From Ruminococcus sp. UBA7014 (GTDB taxonomy: Bacteria; Bacillota; Clostridia; Oscillospirales; Ruminococcaceae): 12,777 bases of DNA. The DNA lies in contig DJXC01000157.1 in the NCBI GenBank assembly GCA_002449575.1, positions 1 to 12,777 of the forward strand. Direction: 5' to 3'. Shown in pieces: positions 1 through 5,709 of the stretch. The translations under genes and the position numbers were made by a program. Numbering within the stretch: the stretch's first letter is position 1; each line of letters opens with the position of its first letter. Under the pieces are notes generated by a model, which saw only the letters and a program-made list of their open reading frames with translations, was not told the DNA's origin and ran no database searches.

Positions 1-71
1 TTCTGAGAAAACGGAATTAAGTTTTTATTAAGATACTGCTTTAATTTTTTTTGCGCTTCTATTTTTTCCAT
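1..71 (-). CDS. 5' end of unidentified gene, second in operon with the RHH gene (partial)
   Basis: An ATG at 69-71 opens a frame with no stop up to the window edge, giving 23 complete codons that begin MEKIEAQKKLKQYLNKNL. It starts one base after the stop codon of the ribbon-helix-helix gene. A GAGGAGG ribosome site lies inside that gene's last codons, so the two are almost certainly translated from one message. The visible part is charged, lysine-rich and probably helical. It has no signal peptide or membrane segment. Too little is visible to name a family. Position after an autoregulatory-looking RHH gene would fit a toxin or another effector of a two-gene module, but that is inference only. 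Confidence 0.6.
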   Translation of the reverse strand, partial: MEKIEAQKKLKQYLNKNLIPFSQ

Positions 72-72
72 T

Positions 73-492
73 TCAATCCTCCTCTGTTGCATGTCGGATA
101 TAAACAGCAGCATTGTTAAGAAACTCCAGATTGCCGTTTCCATCTTTTTTTCTGGAAACTCCGCACAATTTCCCCTCTGCAATCCTGCGATTGAGCATCT
201 TTCCTAAGCGGGCTCTAATTATTGATGGTTTGAGTGCTGCTTCTTCTGCCTGAGCAACACAAATCGTACGGAATGAGGGAAGCTGATGAAGCACAAACGG
301 AGTATCAGGCTTATATTCCTGTGCTTCCTGTTCCAGTATCCGCAGTGCCTGCTGGTAATTAAAGGACTTAGGTGAGTAAAGCTGTTCGAGGAGCATGAGT
401 ATGAGTGTTCCCGTAGATATCCCCTTCTTTTTAGCATCTGCTTGCAGGGAAGAATACAAATTATCATCTAAACTTAAGTTAATACGTGGCAT
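73..492 (-). CDS. Ribbon-helix-helix DNA-binding protein with C-terminal winged-helix-like (DUF1413-like) domain
   Basis: This 139-residue protein is probably a transcription regulator acting at its own promoter. Residues 1-40 (MPRINLSLDDNLYSSLQADA onward) have the short beta strand plus two helices of the Arc/CopG ribbon-helix-helix fold, including the 'lysine-rich turn, GIS, helix' arrangement. Residues about 65-130 read FVLHQLPSF...RARLGKMLNRRIAEGKLCGV...FLNNAAVYI. This resembles the DUF1413-type small winged-helix domain found in many Firmicutes accessory proteins; I make that link from memory and hold it loosely. The ATG at 490-492 has an AGGAGG site seven bases upstream. A strong promoter overlaid with ATACTAT repeats sits just beyond, which suggests autorepression. 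The next gene starts one base after the stop, so a toxin-antitoxin or similar two-gene module is possible. The role of the C-terminal domain is unknown. Confidence 0.8.
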   Translation of the reverse strand: MPRINLSLDDNLYSSLQADAKKKGISTGTLILMLLEQLYSPKSFNYQQALRILEQEAQEYKPDTPFVLHQLPSFRTICVAQAEEAALKPSIIRARLGKMLNRRIAEGKLCGVSRKKDGNGNLEFLNNAAVYIRHATEED

Positions 493-499
493 TAAAAAA

Positions 500-505
500 C
501 CTCCT
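500..505 (-). promoter_or_regulatory. Ribosome binding site of the RHH gene
   Basis: A perfect AGGAGG (CCTCCT on the plus strand) lies seven bases before the ATG at 490-492, which fixes that start. Confidence 0.85.
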
Positions 506-513
506 AAAAAATA

Positions 514-552
514 ATACTATCGCACGATACTATTAGTATAGCACAATACTAT
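514..552. promoter_or_regulatory. Operator-like array of ATACTAT repeats over the RHH promoter
   Basis: The heptamer ATACTAT occurs exactly at 514-520, 527-533 and 546-552. An inverted near-copy (TTAGTAT) lies at 533-539. Offsets between neighbouring copies are 13, 6 and 13 bp. Parts of the array are also palindromic, such as TATCG-CA-CGATA and ATACTA-T-TAGTAT. The array covers the -10 element at 535-540. Small RHH proteins are known to bind short tandem or inverted heptamer-like sites cooperatively. This is therefore the likely autorepression operator of the adjacent RHH gene; that assignment is inferred. Confidence 0.65.
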
Positions 553-564
553 TGTCTATGTCAA
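535..564 (-). promoter_or_regulatory. Sigma-A-type promoter of the RHH operon
   Basis: Read on the minus strand, a consensus TTGACA (-35, plus-strand 559-564) is followed after 18 bp by TATACT (-10, plus-strand 535-540). A TG lies one base before the -10, giving an extended -10. Transcription would begin around 525-530, ahead of the AGGAGG site of the RHH gene. Confidence 0.8.
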
Positions 565-605
565 GTGTTTTTTTATCCAAATTTTAATACAGATTCATCA
601 TTTTT

Positions 606-812
606 TTATTCATCATCAACAAATTCGAGGATGTCGCCGGGCTGACAGTGCAGAGCCTTGCAGATGGCATTGAGGGTAGAGAAGCGGACAGCACTGACTT
701 TTCCGGTTTTGAGTTTGGAGAGGTTGACATTGGAAACGCCTACTTTTTCGCTGAGTTCGTTCAGGCTGATTTTTCTGTCTGCCATAACACGGTCTAATCT
801 GAGAATAATCAT
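606..812 (-). CDS. XRE-family HTH transcriptional regulator, YozG-like
   Basis: This 68-residue protein is essentially one Cro/C1-type helix-turn-helix domain. It opens MIILRLDRVMADRKISLNEL, has the recognition region SEKVGVSNVNLSKLKTGK at about 21-38, and ends in CKALHCQPGDILEF. This is the classic form of the short YozG-type regulators. These commonly sit beside DUF2975 membrane proteins, as here. The ATG at 810-812 is preceded by CAGGAG, and the gene starts 18 bases after the stop of the DUF2975-like gene, so both are in one operon under the promoter at 1344-1372. It most likely controls that operon; the paired palindromes upstream of the promoter are candidate binding sites. I see no terminator hairpin after it, so some transcription may continue into the RHH operon. 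Confidence 0.9.
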   Translation of the reverse strand: MIILRLDRVMADRKISLNELSEKVGVSNVNLSKLKTGKVSAVRFSTLNAICKALHCQPGDILEFVDDE

Positions 813-830
813 GATTTTTACTCCTGTAGA

Positions 831-1292
831 TTATAATAATTCGTCGGATTCTTTCTGGAGTTCTGCGCCGTAAGCGAATGAATTGACCAGAAGCATAATC
901 ATGAGGACAGAAGGTACTCCGGCACTGAAAGAAGAATCCGCAAAGCCGAATACCATGACAGCGATAAGATAAACAATACCGAAAATTTTCATTTCTCTGA
1001 TAATATCATCCCGGAACGGTGATTCACAGGTTTCAATTTTTTTAGAGAATCTGACGGCAAAGAAATAGAATACAGCAGAAAAGGAGAGTACAGCACAGTT
1101 GATAATCGCTTCAGCTGCATTGAGTTCACCAGAAGCGATAATGCCGATATTTTCGGGGGAAACTTTAGAGATGATACCGGCAATGGCAGTGAGGACAGCT
1201 CCGACAATACAGCAAATCATAATAATTTTGCTGAAGATACCGCAAAGTTTTCCCACTTTGTTGATTTTCTGGATATTAGCATTTTTATTCAT
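831..1292 (-). CDS. DUF2975-like four-helix membrane protein
   Basis: This 153-residue integral membrane protein has four predicted helices: about 17-41, 62-82, 103-119 and 123-142. The loop between the second and third reads KKIETCESPFRDDIIREMK. It matches the 'short charged linker, E-x-PF, then amphipathic stretch' seen in DUF2975 proteins, whose molecular function is not known. The usual companion of that family, a small XRE regulator, follows directly. The ATG at 1290-1292 has a GGAGG site seven bases upstream, and a near-consensus promoter lies about 50 bp further out. The family assignment comes from the loop motif, topology and neighbour, not from a search. A sensing or regulator-sequestering role for the membrane protein would be inference. 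Confidence 0.75.
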   Translation of the reverse strand: MNKNANIQKINKVGKLCGIFSKIIMICCIVGAVLTAIAGIISKVSPENIGIIASGELNAAEAIINCAVLSFSAVFYFFAVRFSKKIETCESPFRDDIIREMKIFGIVYLIAVMVFGFADSSFSAGVPSVLMIMLLVNSFAYGAELQKESDELL

Positions 1293-1343
1293 GATAAAAC
1301 CTCCATAAGATAAAAATCAGATTTGATTTCTTGTGATGGTTCT

Positions 1344-1372
1344 AGTATAGCACAGGGATTAATTTTTGTCAA
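1344..1372 (-). promoter_or_regulatory. Sigma-A promoter of the DUF2975-XRE operon
   Basis: On the minus strand TTGACA (plus-strand 1367-1372) and TATACT (plus-strand 1344-1349) are separated by 17 bp. A TG one base before the -10 adds an extended -10 element. It points at the DUF2975-like gene, leaving a leader of about 45 bases. Confidence 0.85.
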
Positions 1373-1378
1373 TATTTT

Positions 1379-1397
1379 TTTAATGATAAACATTAAA
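1379..1397. promoter_or_regulatory. 19-bp palindrome upstream of the DUF2975 promoter (copy A)
   Basis: The plus strand reads TTTAATGATAAACATTAAA, a perfect 7-bp inverted repeat (TTTAATG/CATTAAA) around ATAAA. It begins six bases upstream of the -35 element of the DUF2975-XRE promoter. This is a suitable place for a regulator that binds next to RNA polymerase. A near-identical copy in the opposite orientation lies at 1465-1483. An XRE-type dimer is a reasonable binder, by inference. Confidence 0.5.
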
Positions 1398-1413
1398 AAT
1401 TATATGTTTGCAT

Positions 1414-1442
1414 AAAAAATCCGGAAGTTTTTTCTTCCGGAT
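1414..1442 (-). terminator. Intrinsic terminator after the histidine kinase gene
   Basis: On the minus strand a perfect 9-bp stem, ATCCGGAAG/CTTCCGGAT, encloses a six-A loop. A run of T follows immediately (plus-strand A run at 1414-1419). It lies 45 bases after the kinase stop codon and closes the long minus-strand gene block. On the plus strand no T run follows the stem, so it works in one direction. Confidence 0.9.
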
Positions 1443-1464
1443 GGTGTAATTTTAACAATAAAAA

Positions 1465-1483
1465 TTTAATGTTTATCGTTAAA
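1465..1483. promoter_or_regulatory. 19-bp palindrome after the histidine kinase stop (copy B)
   Basis: The minus strand reads TTTAACGATAAACATTAAA, differing in one base of 19 from copy A at 1379-1397 and pointing the opposite way. It starts three bases past the kinase stop codon. The two copies flank the terminator hairpin, so the region is a nested inverted repeat about 105 bp long. Confidence 0.45.
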
Positions 1484-1486
1484 AAT

Positions 1487-2842
1487 TTAATTTGGTAGAG
1501 GGAAAAAAAGTTTAATACAAGTGCCTTTGCCTTCCTCGCTTTCAAGCTGAATCTGCCCGTAATGCAAAGCCATACCATGTTTGACAATGGAAAGACCCAG
1601 CCCAGTACCGCCGACTTCTTTGGAATGGCTTTTATTGACACGGTAGAAACGTTCAAAAATACGTTCCTGGTCTTGCTGCGGAATGCCGATGCCATTATCC
1701 TGTATCTGAACAACAGCATGATGTTCAGACTGAAAGATATTGATATGAACAAAACCGCCGGGGTGATTATATTTGATAGCATTATCACAAAGATTATAGA
1801 CGATTTCTTCAAGAACTCTGGGAATGCCAGTAATGCTGACAGTTTCGCCCTGACAGGAGAAAGAGAGATGATTTTTTTCAGCATGAATGGAAAGACGTTC
1901 CCGGACATTCTGGCAGAGTGTCAGGAGATTAACAGAAGTGCGTGGTTCTTGGGTATCAATGACTTCTGTTTCAAGCCGGGAAAGTTTCAGAATATCATTG
2001 ACAAGTGTCATAAGTCTCTGCGCTTCTCTGTAGATATTATCAGCGAAGTGAGAAATATCTTTTTGCTGGACATAGCCGTCCCGGATAATTTCAGCAAATC
2101 CGGAAATGGAAGTCAGTGGTGTTTTGAGTTCATGGGAAACATTGGCAGTAAATTCACGGCGCATATCATCCTGTTTTCTGTGTTCTGTCTGGAGCTGCTG
2201 CATCTGGTGCTGAATTTGCTGATTTTGTGCGATAAGCCGGCGGATGAAAGGCTTCATTTCGTCATAAATATTTCTGTCATCAGGATTTTCAGGGTCAAGC
2301 AGATTGATAGGTTTCATAATTTTGCGGGAACTTTGTGCAGCAAGAACAACAGAAAGAAAAATCATCAGCAGGACAATAAAGATAACCGGAGAGAGGACAG
2401 AAATAATCAGGCGGAAAACAGTATCCTGATTCATAGAAACACGGATAACCTGATGATTATCAAGTCTGACAGCATAATTGACAGTTTTTTTGAAAAGAGA
2501 ATCGGAATAGCGTTCACTGTCACCTTCACCAAGTTTCACGGCTTCCTGAAATTCTTCTCTCTGGGAATGATTTTCCATGTGTGCAGGATTTAGCTGACTG
2601 TCAAATAAGACAGTGCCGTCAGCAGCAATCAAAGTGAGTCTTCCGTTTCCGGTTTTGACAGAAGACAGGAATGTTTCGCCGTACTGATTGACAGCAGAAG
2701 CAAGAAGAACAGCCCTGTCCTTAAGTTCTGCAATATTTCTCTGCATAAGATAAGAATTCATGACATAGAGAATCAGGCTGGAAGTAAGGAGAAAGACCGT
2801 AATACAGGCGAAGAAGATTCTTTTTGTAAGTTCAGTTCGCAT
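1487..2842 (-). CDS. PhoR-type membrane sensor histidine kinase
   Basis: This 451-residue kinase autophosphorylates and passes phosphate to the response regulator encoded just upstream. A membrane helix lies at about 9-31. An extracytoplasmic region at about 32-143 contains AADGTVLFDS and MENHSQREEF, the style of Bacillus PhoR-like sensors. A second helix follows at about 145-168, then a membrane-proximal linker without a clear HAMP domain. HisKA has FTANVSHELKTPLTS with the phospho-accepting His237. The ATPase domain shows the N box (N350, NLCDNAIKYN), DNGIGIP at 382-388 and GGTGLGLS at 411-418. The ATG at 2840-2842 lies inside the last codons of the regulator gene (11-bp overlap), with GAGGGTG nine bases upstream. 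The frame stays open a further 54 codons, but that part overlaps the regulator and precedes no membrane signal, so I rejected it. The phosphate role is suggested by family resemblance only. Confidence 0.95.
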   Translation of the reverse strand: MRTELTKRIFFACITVFLLTSSLILYVMNSYLMQRNIAELKDRAVLLASAVNQYGETFLSSVKTGNGRLTLIAADGTVLFDSQLNPAHMENHSQREEFQEAVKLGEGDSERYSDSLFKKTVNYAVRLDNHQVIRVSMNQDTVFRLIISVLSPVIFIVLLMIFLSVVLAAQSSRKIMKPINLLDPENPDDRNIYDEMKPFIRRLIAQNQQIQHQMQQLQTEHRKQDDMRREFTANVSHELKTPLTSISGFAEIIRDGYVQQKDISHFADNIYREAQRLMTLVNDILKLSRLETEVIDTQEPRTSVNLLTLCQNVRERLSIHAEKNHLSFSCQGETVSITGIPRVLEEIVYNLCDNAIKYNHPGGFVHINIFQSEHHAVVQIQDNGIGIPQQDQERIFERFYRVNKSHSKEVGGTGLGLSIVKHGMALHYGQIQLESEEGKGTCIKLFFPLPN

Positions 2843-3527
2843 TGAAAGTGTCACCCTCTTCAATTTTATAACCAATGCCACGGATAGTTTTGATATAATT
2901 TCCAGCATCACCAAGTTTCTGGCGCAAAGTCCGGATATGTACATCGACAGTACGGTTTTCACCGTCAAAGCTGTAACCCCAGACACTGTTGAGGAATTGT
3001 TCACGGGTCAGGACAATATCTTTATTTTTGAGCAGAAGACAGAGCATTTCAAATTCTTTGAAAGTGAGGATAATATCACAGCCATTCACCTGAACAATAT
3101 GTTTTTCAGGACTGACATAGAGAGAGCCGAGCTGATAGGCTTGTGTTTCAGCAGAAGCAGATTTTTGCGTTCTGCGAAGAAGCGCACGGACTCTTGCAAT
3201 AAGTTCCATCATGCCAAAAGGTTTGGGAAGATAGTCATCTGCCCCGGCATCAAGCCCGATAACTTTTTCATATTCGCTGGATTTAGCAGTAAGCATCATC
3301 ACAGGAATATCAGCAGTAGCCGATTTGGCACGAAGTTTGCGGAGAATAGTAAGACCATCTTCTTCCGGAAGCATAATATCAAGTAAAATAAGGTCAGGAA
3401 GAGAGAGTTCCAGAGCAGACCAGAAAAGGGACGGTTTTTCAAAACCCTCAGCAGGCATACCGGCACTGTTAAGGGTATAAGTAACAAGTTCACGGATACT
3501 GTTATCATCTTCGACAAAATAAATCAT
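2832..3527 (-). CDS. OmpR/PhoB-family response regulator
   Basis: This 231-residue transcription factor is the partner of the downstream kinase. The receiver domain (1-115) has the acidic pocket E6-D7-D8, phospho-accepting D50 in LILLDIMLP, T80 and K102 in the usual places. The winged-helix DNA-binding domain (about 128-228) carries the family motifs LTFKEFEMLCLLLKN, VWGYSFDGENRTVDVHI and IKTIRGIGYKI. The start overlaps the cca stop as ATGA, with GAGGAG about eight bases before it, so it is translationally coupled to cca. It also overlaps the kinase by 11 bp. All active-site residues are present. PhoB, WalR and related regulators look alike at this level. With a PhoR-like kinase a phosphate-type or envelope signal is plausible but unproved. 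Confidence 0.95.
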   Translation of the reverse strand: MIYFVEDDNSIRELVTYTLNSAGMPAEGFEKPSLFWSALELSLPDLILLDIMLPEEDGLTILRKLRAKSATADIPVMMLTAKSSEYEKVIGLDAGADDYLPKPFGMMELIARVRALLRRTQKSASAETQAYQLGSLYVSPEKHIVQVNGCDIILTFKEFEMLCLLLKNKDIVLTREQFLNSVWGYSFDGENRTVDVHIRTLRQKLGDAGNYIKTIRGIGYKIEEGDTFNAN

Positions 3528-4846
3528 ATTAAAAACTCCTCTGCAAGTGACAAAAGCATATCTTTCTGGTTAGGTGTTCCGGAAATAACAGATTCAAGTA
3601 AATGATTCAGGACAACACCGATTTGTTTTCCCTGAAAACCAAGTGAAAGCAAATCATTGCCGGAAACGGCTAAATCTTTGACACGACAACAGAGATTTTG
3701 TTCCATGCAGATATGAAAAAGTGCTTCTGCCTTGTCAATTTTGGAACGGCTTTCCGGTTCACCTTTGCGTTTGGAAAGTCTGTCAGCATCAAGAACCTGA
3801 ATGAGCATTTGAAATTCTTGAGAATCCAGAACAGAGAGTATTTTTCTGACAGCCGGAAGAGTCTTTGGAGTTTCTCTGTGATACAGGATTAATTTGCAAA
3901 CTAATTTTCTGGTATAATTATCAGATTTAAGGCGGAGCAGAATCTGATTTGCCATTTCAGAGCTTTTGACAGCATGACCATAGAAATGACCGCCTTCATA
4001 ATCCCAAGTAAAACAGAACGGTTTTGCAATATCATGAAAGAGCATTGCAAGTCTGATAGTTAAATTTTTGGGTGCATTGCCGACAGTACGGGCGATATGT
4101 TCCCAGACAGTGAAATCATGCCAGTGCGTATGCTGCGTAAAAGCAATGCAGGGAAGAATTTCGGGAATTCTGACGGCTAGGATTTCGGGATAGCGAATCA
4201 GAATATCAGTGATATCATCGCCCATAAGCATCGCACGCAATTCAGAGAAGATTCTTTCTGCGGAGATATATTTCAGCTGAAAAGCGGCAGCTCTCATAGC
4301 GGCATCAGTTAATAAATCAGGTTGGAAGCCGAATCTGGCACAGAAACGCATACCACGGAGAATTCTGAGAGCATCTTCCCGGAAGCGTGCAGAAGGAATG
4401 CCAACACAGCGGAGCATTTTTTGCTGTAAATCCTGTTCACCGCCAAAAGGGTCAACCAGTACATGATTTTTAGCATCCCAAGCCATAGCATTACAGGTAA
4501 AGTCACGCCTTGCAAGGTCATCAAGGATAGAATCAGCAAACAGGACAGTAGCAGGATGACGATAGTCTGTATAATCAGTTTCCGTCCGGAAAGTAGTAAT
4601 TTCGGCAAAACCGCCGGAATATTTTACACCAACAGTACCAAAAGCCCGACCATATTCAGAACAGTTTTCTTTTCCGAAAATCTGCATAATTTGTTCCGGA
4701 CGGGCATTTGTAGCAATGTCATAGTCATGCGGAGTCAGACCAAGAAAAGCATCCCGGATACAGCCGCCGACAACGAAAGCCTCAAAATGATTGTCATAGA
4801 GTCGATTGCACATATTCTGAACAGAATCAGGGAGATAAAAAATCAT
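3524..4846 (-). CDS. cca: CCA-adding tRNA nucleotidyltransferase (class II, with HD-type domain)
   Basis: This 440-residue enzyme adds or repairs the 3' CCA end of tRNAs in the cytoplasm. Family motifs appear in order: VVGGCIRD with GG27-28 and R31, the metal-binding HDYDIAT with D41 and D43, RRDFTCNAM at 113-121, EDALRILRGMRFCARFGF starting at 157, and ERIFSE at 197-202. A C-terminal HD-like region has WEHIART (H249), LFHDIAKPF (H270-D271) and GHFYGHA (H286, H290), as in the HD-containing branch common in Clostridia. I chose the ATG at 4844-4846. The frame stays open to a TTG at 4882, but an AGGAGG site lies within that extension, 13 bases before the ATG. The stop overlaps the response regulator start as ATGA. 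CCA addition and polyA polymerase share these motifs; size and context favour CCA addition. Confidence 0.93.
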   Translation of the reverse strand: MIFYLPDSVQNMCNRLYDNHFEAFVVGGCIRDAFLGLTPHDYDIATNARPEQIMQIFGKENCSEYGRAFGTVGVKYSGGFAEITTFRTETDYTDYRHPATVLFADSILDDLARRDFTCNAMAWDAKNHVLVDPFGGEQDLQQKMLRCVGIPSARFREDALRILRGMRFCARFGFQPDLLTDAAMRAAAFQLKYISAERIFSELRAMLMGDDITDILIRYPEILAVRIPEILPCIAFTQHTHWHDFTVWEHIARTVGNAPKNLTIRLAMLFHDIAKPFCFTWDYEGGHFYGHAVKSSEMANQILLRLKSDNYTRKLVCKLILYHRETPKTLPAVRKILSVLDSQEFQMLIQVLDADRLSKRKGEPESRSKIDKAEALFHICMEQNLCCRVKDLAVSGNDLLSLGFQGKQIGVVLNHLLESVISGTPNQKDMLLSLAEEFLI

Positions 4847-4859
4847 AAGAAAATAAAAT

Positions 4860-4865
4860 CCTCCT
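4860..4865 (-). promoter_or_regulatory. Ribosome binding site that decides the cca start
   Basis: A perfect AGGAGG (CCTCCT on the plus strand) lies 13 bases upstream of the ATG at 4844-4846. The spacing is longer than usual. It lies inside the alternative TTG-started extension, which argues against that extension. Confidence 0.7.
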
Positions 4866-4872
4866 TTCTGAG

Positions 4873-4904
4873 TTTCCCACAACTGTGGAAAGAAATGTGG
4901 AAAA
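4873..4904. promoter_or_regulatory. DnaA-box-like trio in the phosphoesterase-cca gap
   Basis: The 68-bp gap holds three sites resembling the DnaA box: TTTCCCACA at 4873-4881, TGTGGAAAG at 4884-4892 and TGTGGAAAA at 4896-4904. The last is an exact inverse of the TTTTCCACA in the origin-side repeats. The first two face each other and form an imperfect inverted repeat. No T run follows, so it is not a normal terminator. DnaA binding is inferred from sequence only. Confidence 0.4.
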
Positions 4905-4914
4905 GCAGGAATGA

Positions 4915-5709
4915 TTATGTTTTTGACGGAACTAAGTCAATACAGATAAAGTCAGGCGGGTTATTAATGCGAAGTTTTCCGATGCCGGCAGAAACATTCA
5001 TGAAACAGTTTCCCTGCTGATAGATGCCTTTCGTATATTTGGGAAAGAATTTGCGTTCCGGAGAGAGAAGACCGCCAATAGCGGGCATTCTGACTATTCC
5101 GCCGTGAACGTGACCAGAAAGCACAACATCTGCCCCCCATTGTGCATAGGCATCCAGTCCCATAGGCGAATGGGCAAGCAGTACACAGGGATGCGTGATA
5201 CAGTCTCCGACACAGCCGGAAATCATATTTTTAGTGATAGAATCCAGTCCAGAATAGCTGCCATCAGAATTTTTATAGACCGTCTGCGGAAGTGTCAGAC
5301 CAGTAAACATAATTTCTTGAATCATGACAGAAGAATTATCCAGAACAAGAATACCAGCTTTCCGGCACTGGGTAAGCATGTCAGAAAGAACAGAATCCGG
5401 AAGGTCTTTTTCGTGATTGCCAAGTGAATAAAGGACAGGCGCAATCTGTTTGAGTCTGACAAGTAAATCCAGAGCATCCGGAATACTGGAATCATTGAGC
5501 AATCTGGAAACAAGGTCACCAGTAACAGCAATTATACCATTTTTCCGGAAAGCCGGAGAATAAAAATCTGCTTTCCGGAGAATATCAGAGATAGTCTGCT
5601 GATTTTTGTCATGGGTAGTATGCAGACTGAAATGCACGTCTGAGATATGCAGAATTCTGAACGATGTTTTCACACCGTTCAGAACAATGCATTCCTGTCT
5701 GTCAGTCAT
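4915..5709 (-). CDS. Calcineurin-like metallophosphoesterase
   Basis: This 264-residue enzyme belongs to the binuclear metal phosphoesterases, in the YkuE/YaeI-like group. The five metal-site motifs are intact: HISDVH (D24, H26), VTGDLVS (D65), GNHE (N98, H99), LLAHSP (H180) and SGHVHGG (H200, H202). No signal peptide is seen at the N terminus, unlike many YkuE proteins, so I expect it in the cytoplasm. The substrate cannot be read from the sequence; lipid, nucleotide or general phosphodiester hydrolysis are all possible. The ATG overlaps the gyrA stop as ATGA, with GAGGAAA about eight bases before it, so it is translationally coupled to gyrA. A 68-bp gap with DnaA-box-like sites separates it from cca. 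Confidence 0.92.
   Translation of the reverse strand: MTDRQECIVLNGVKTSFRILHISDVHFSLHTTHDKNQQTISDILRKADFYSPAFRKNGIIAVTGDLVSRLLNDSSIPDALDLLVRLKQIAPVLYSLGNHEKDLPDSVLSDMLTQCRKAGILVLDNSSVMIQEIMFTGLTLPQTVYKNSDGSYSGLDSITKNMISGCVGDCITHPCVLLAHSPMGLDAYAQWGADVVLSGHVHGGIVRMPAIGGLLSPERKFFPKYTKGIYQQGNCFMNVSAGIGKLRINNPPDFICIDLVPSKT

Noticed and set aside
1562..2593. A 343-codon plus-strand open frame opposite the histidine kinase
   Set aside because: It is antisense to a kinase with all motifs intact and has no start signal or family resemblance. The same holds for the 309-codon frame at 8061-8990.
2843..3004. A 54-codon N-terminal extension of the histidine kinase
   Set aside because: It lies wholly within the regulator's DNA-binding domain codons. 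The start at 2842 has a ribosome site and is followed at once by the first membrane helix.
4847..4882. A longer CCA enzyme starting at TTG 4882
   Set aside because: The extra 12 residues contain the AGGAGG site itself and match nothing in the family.
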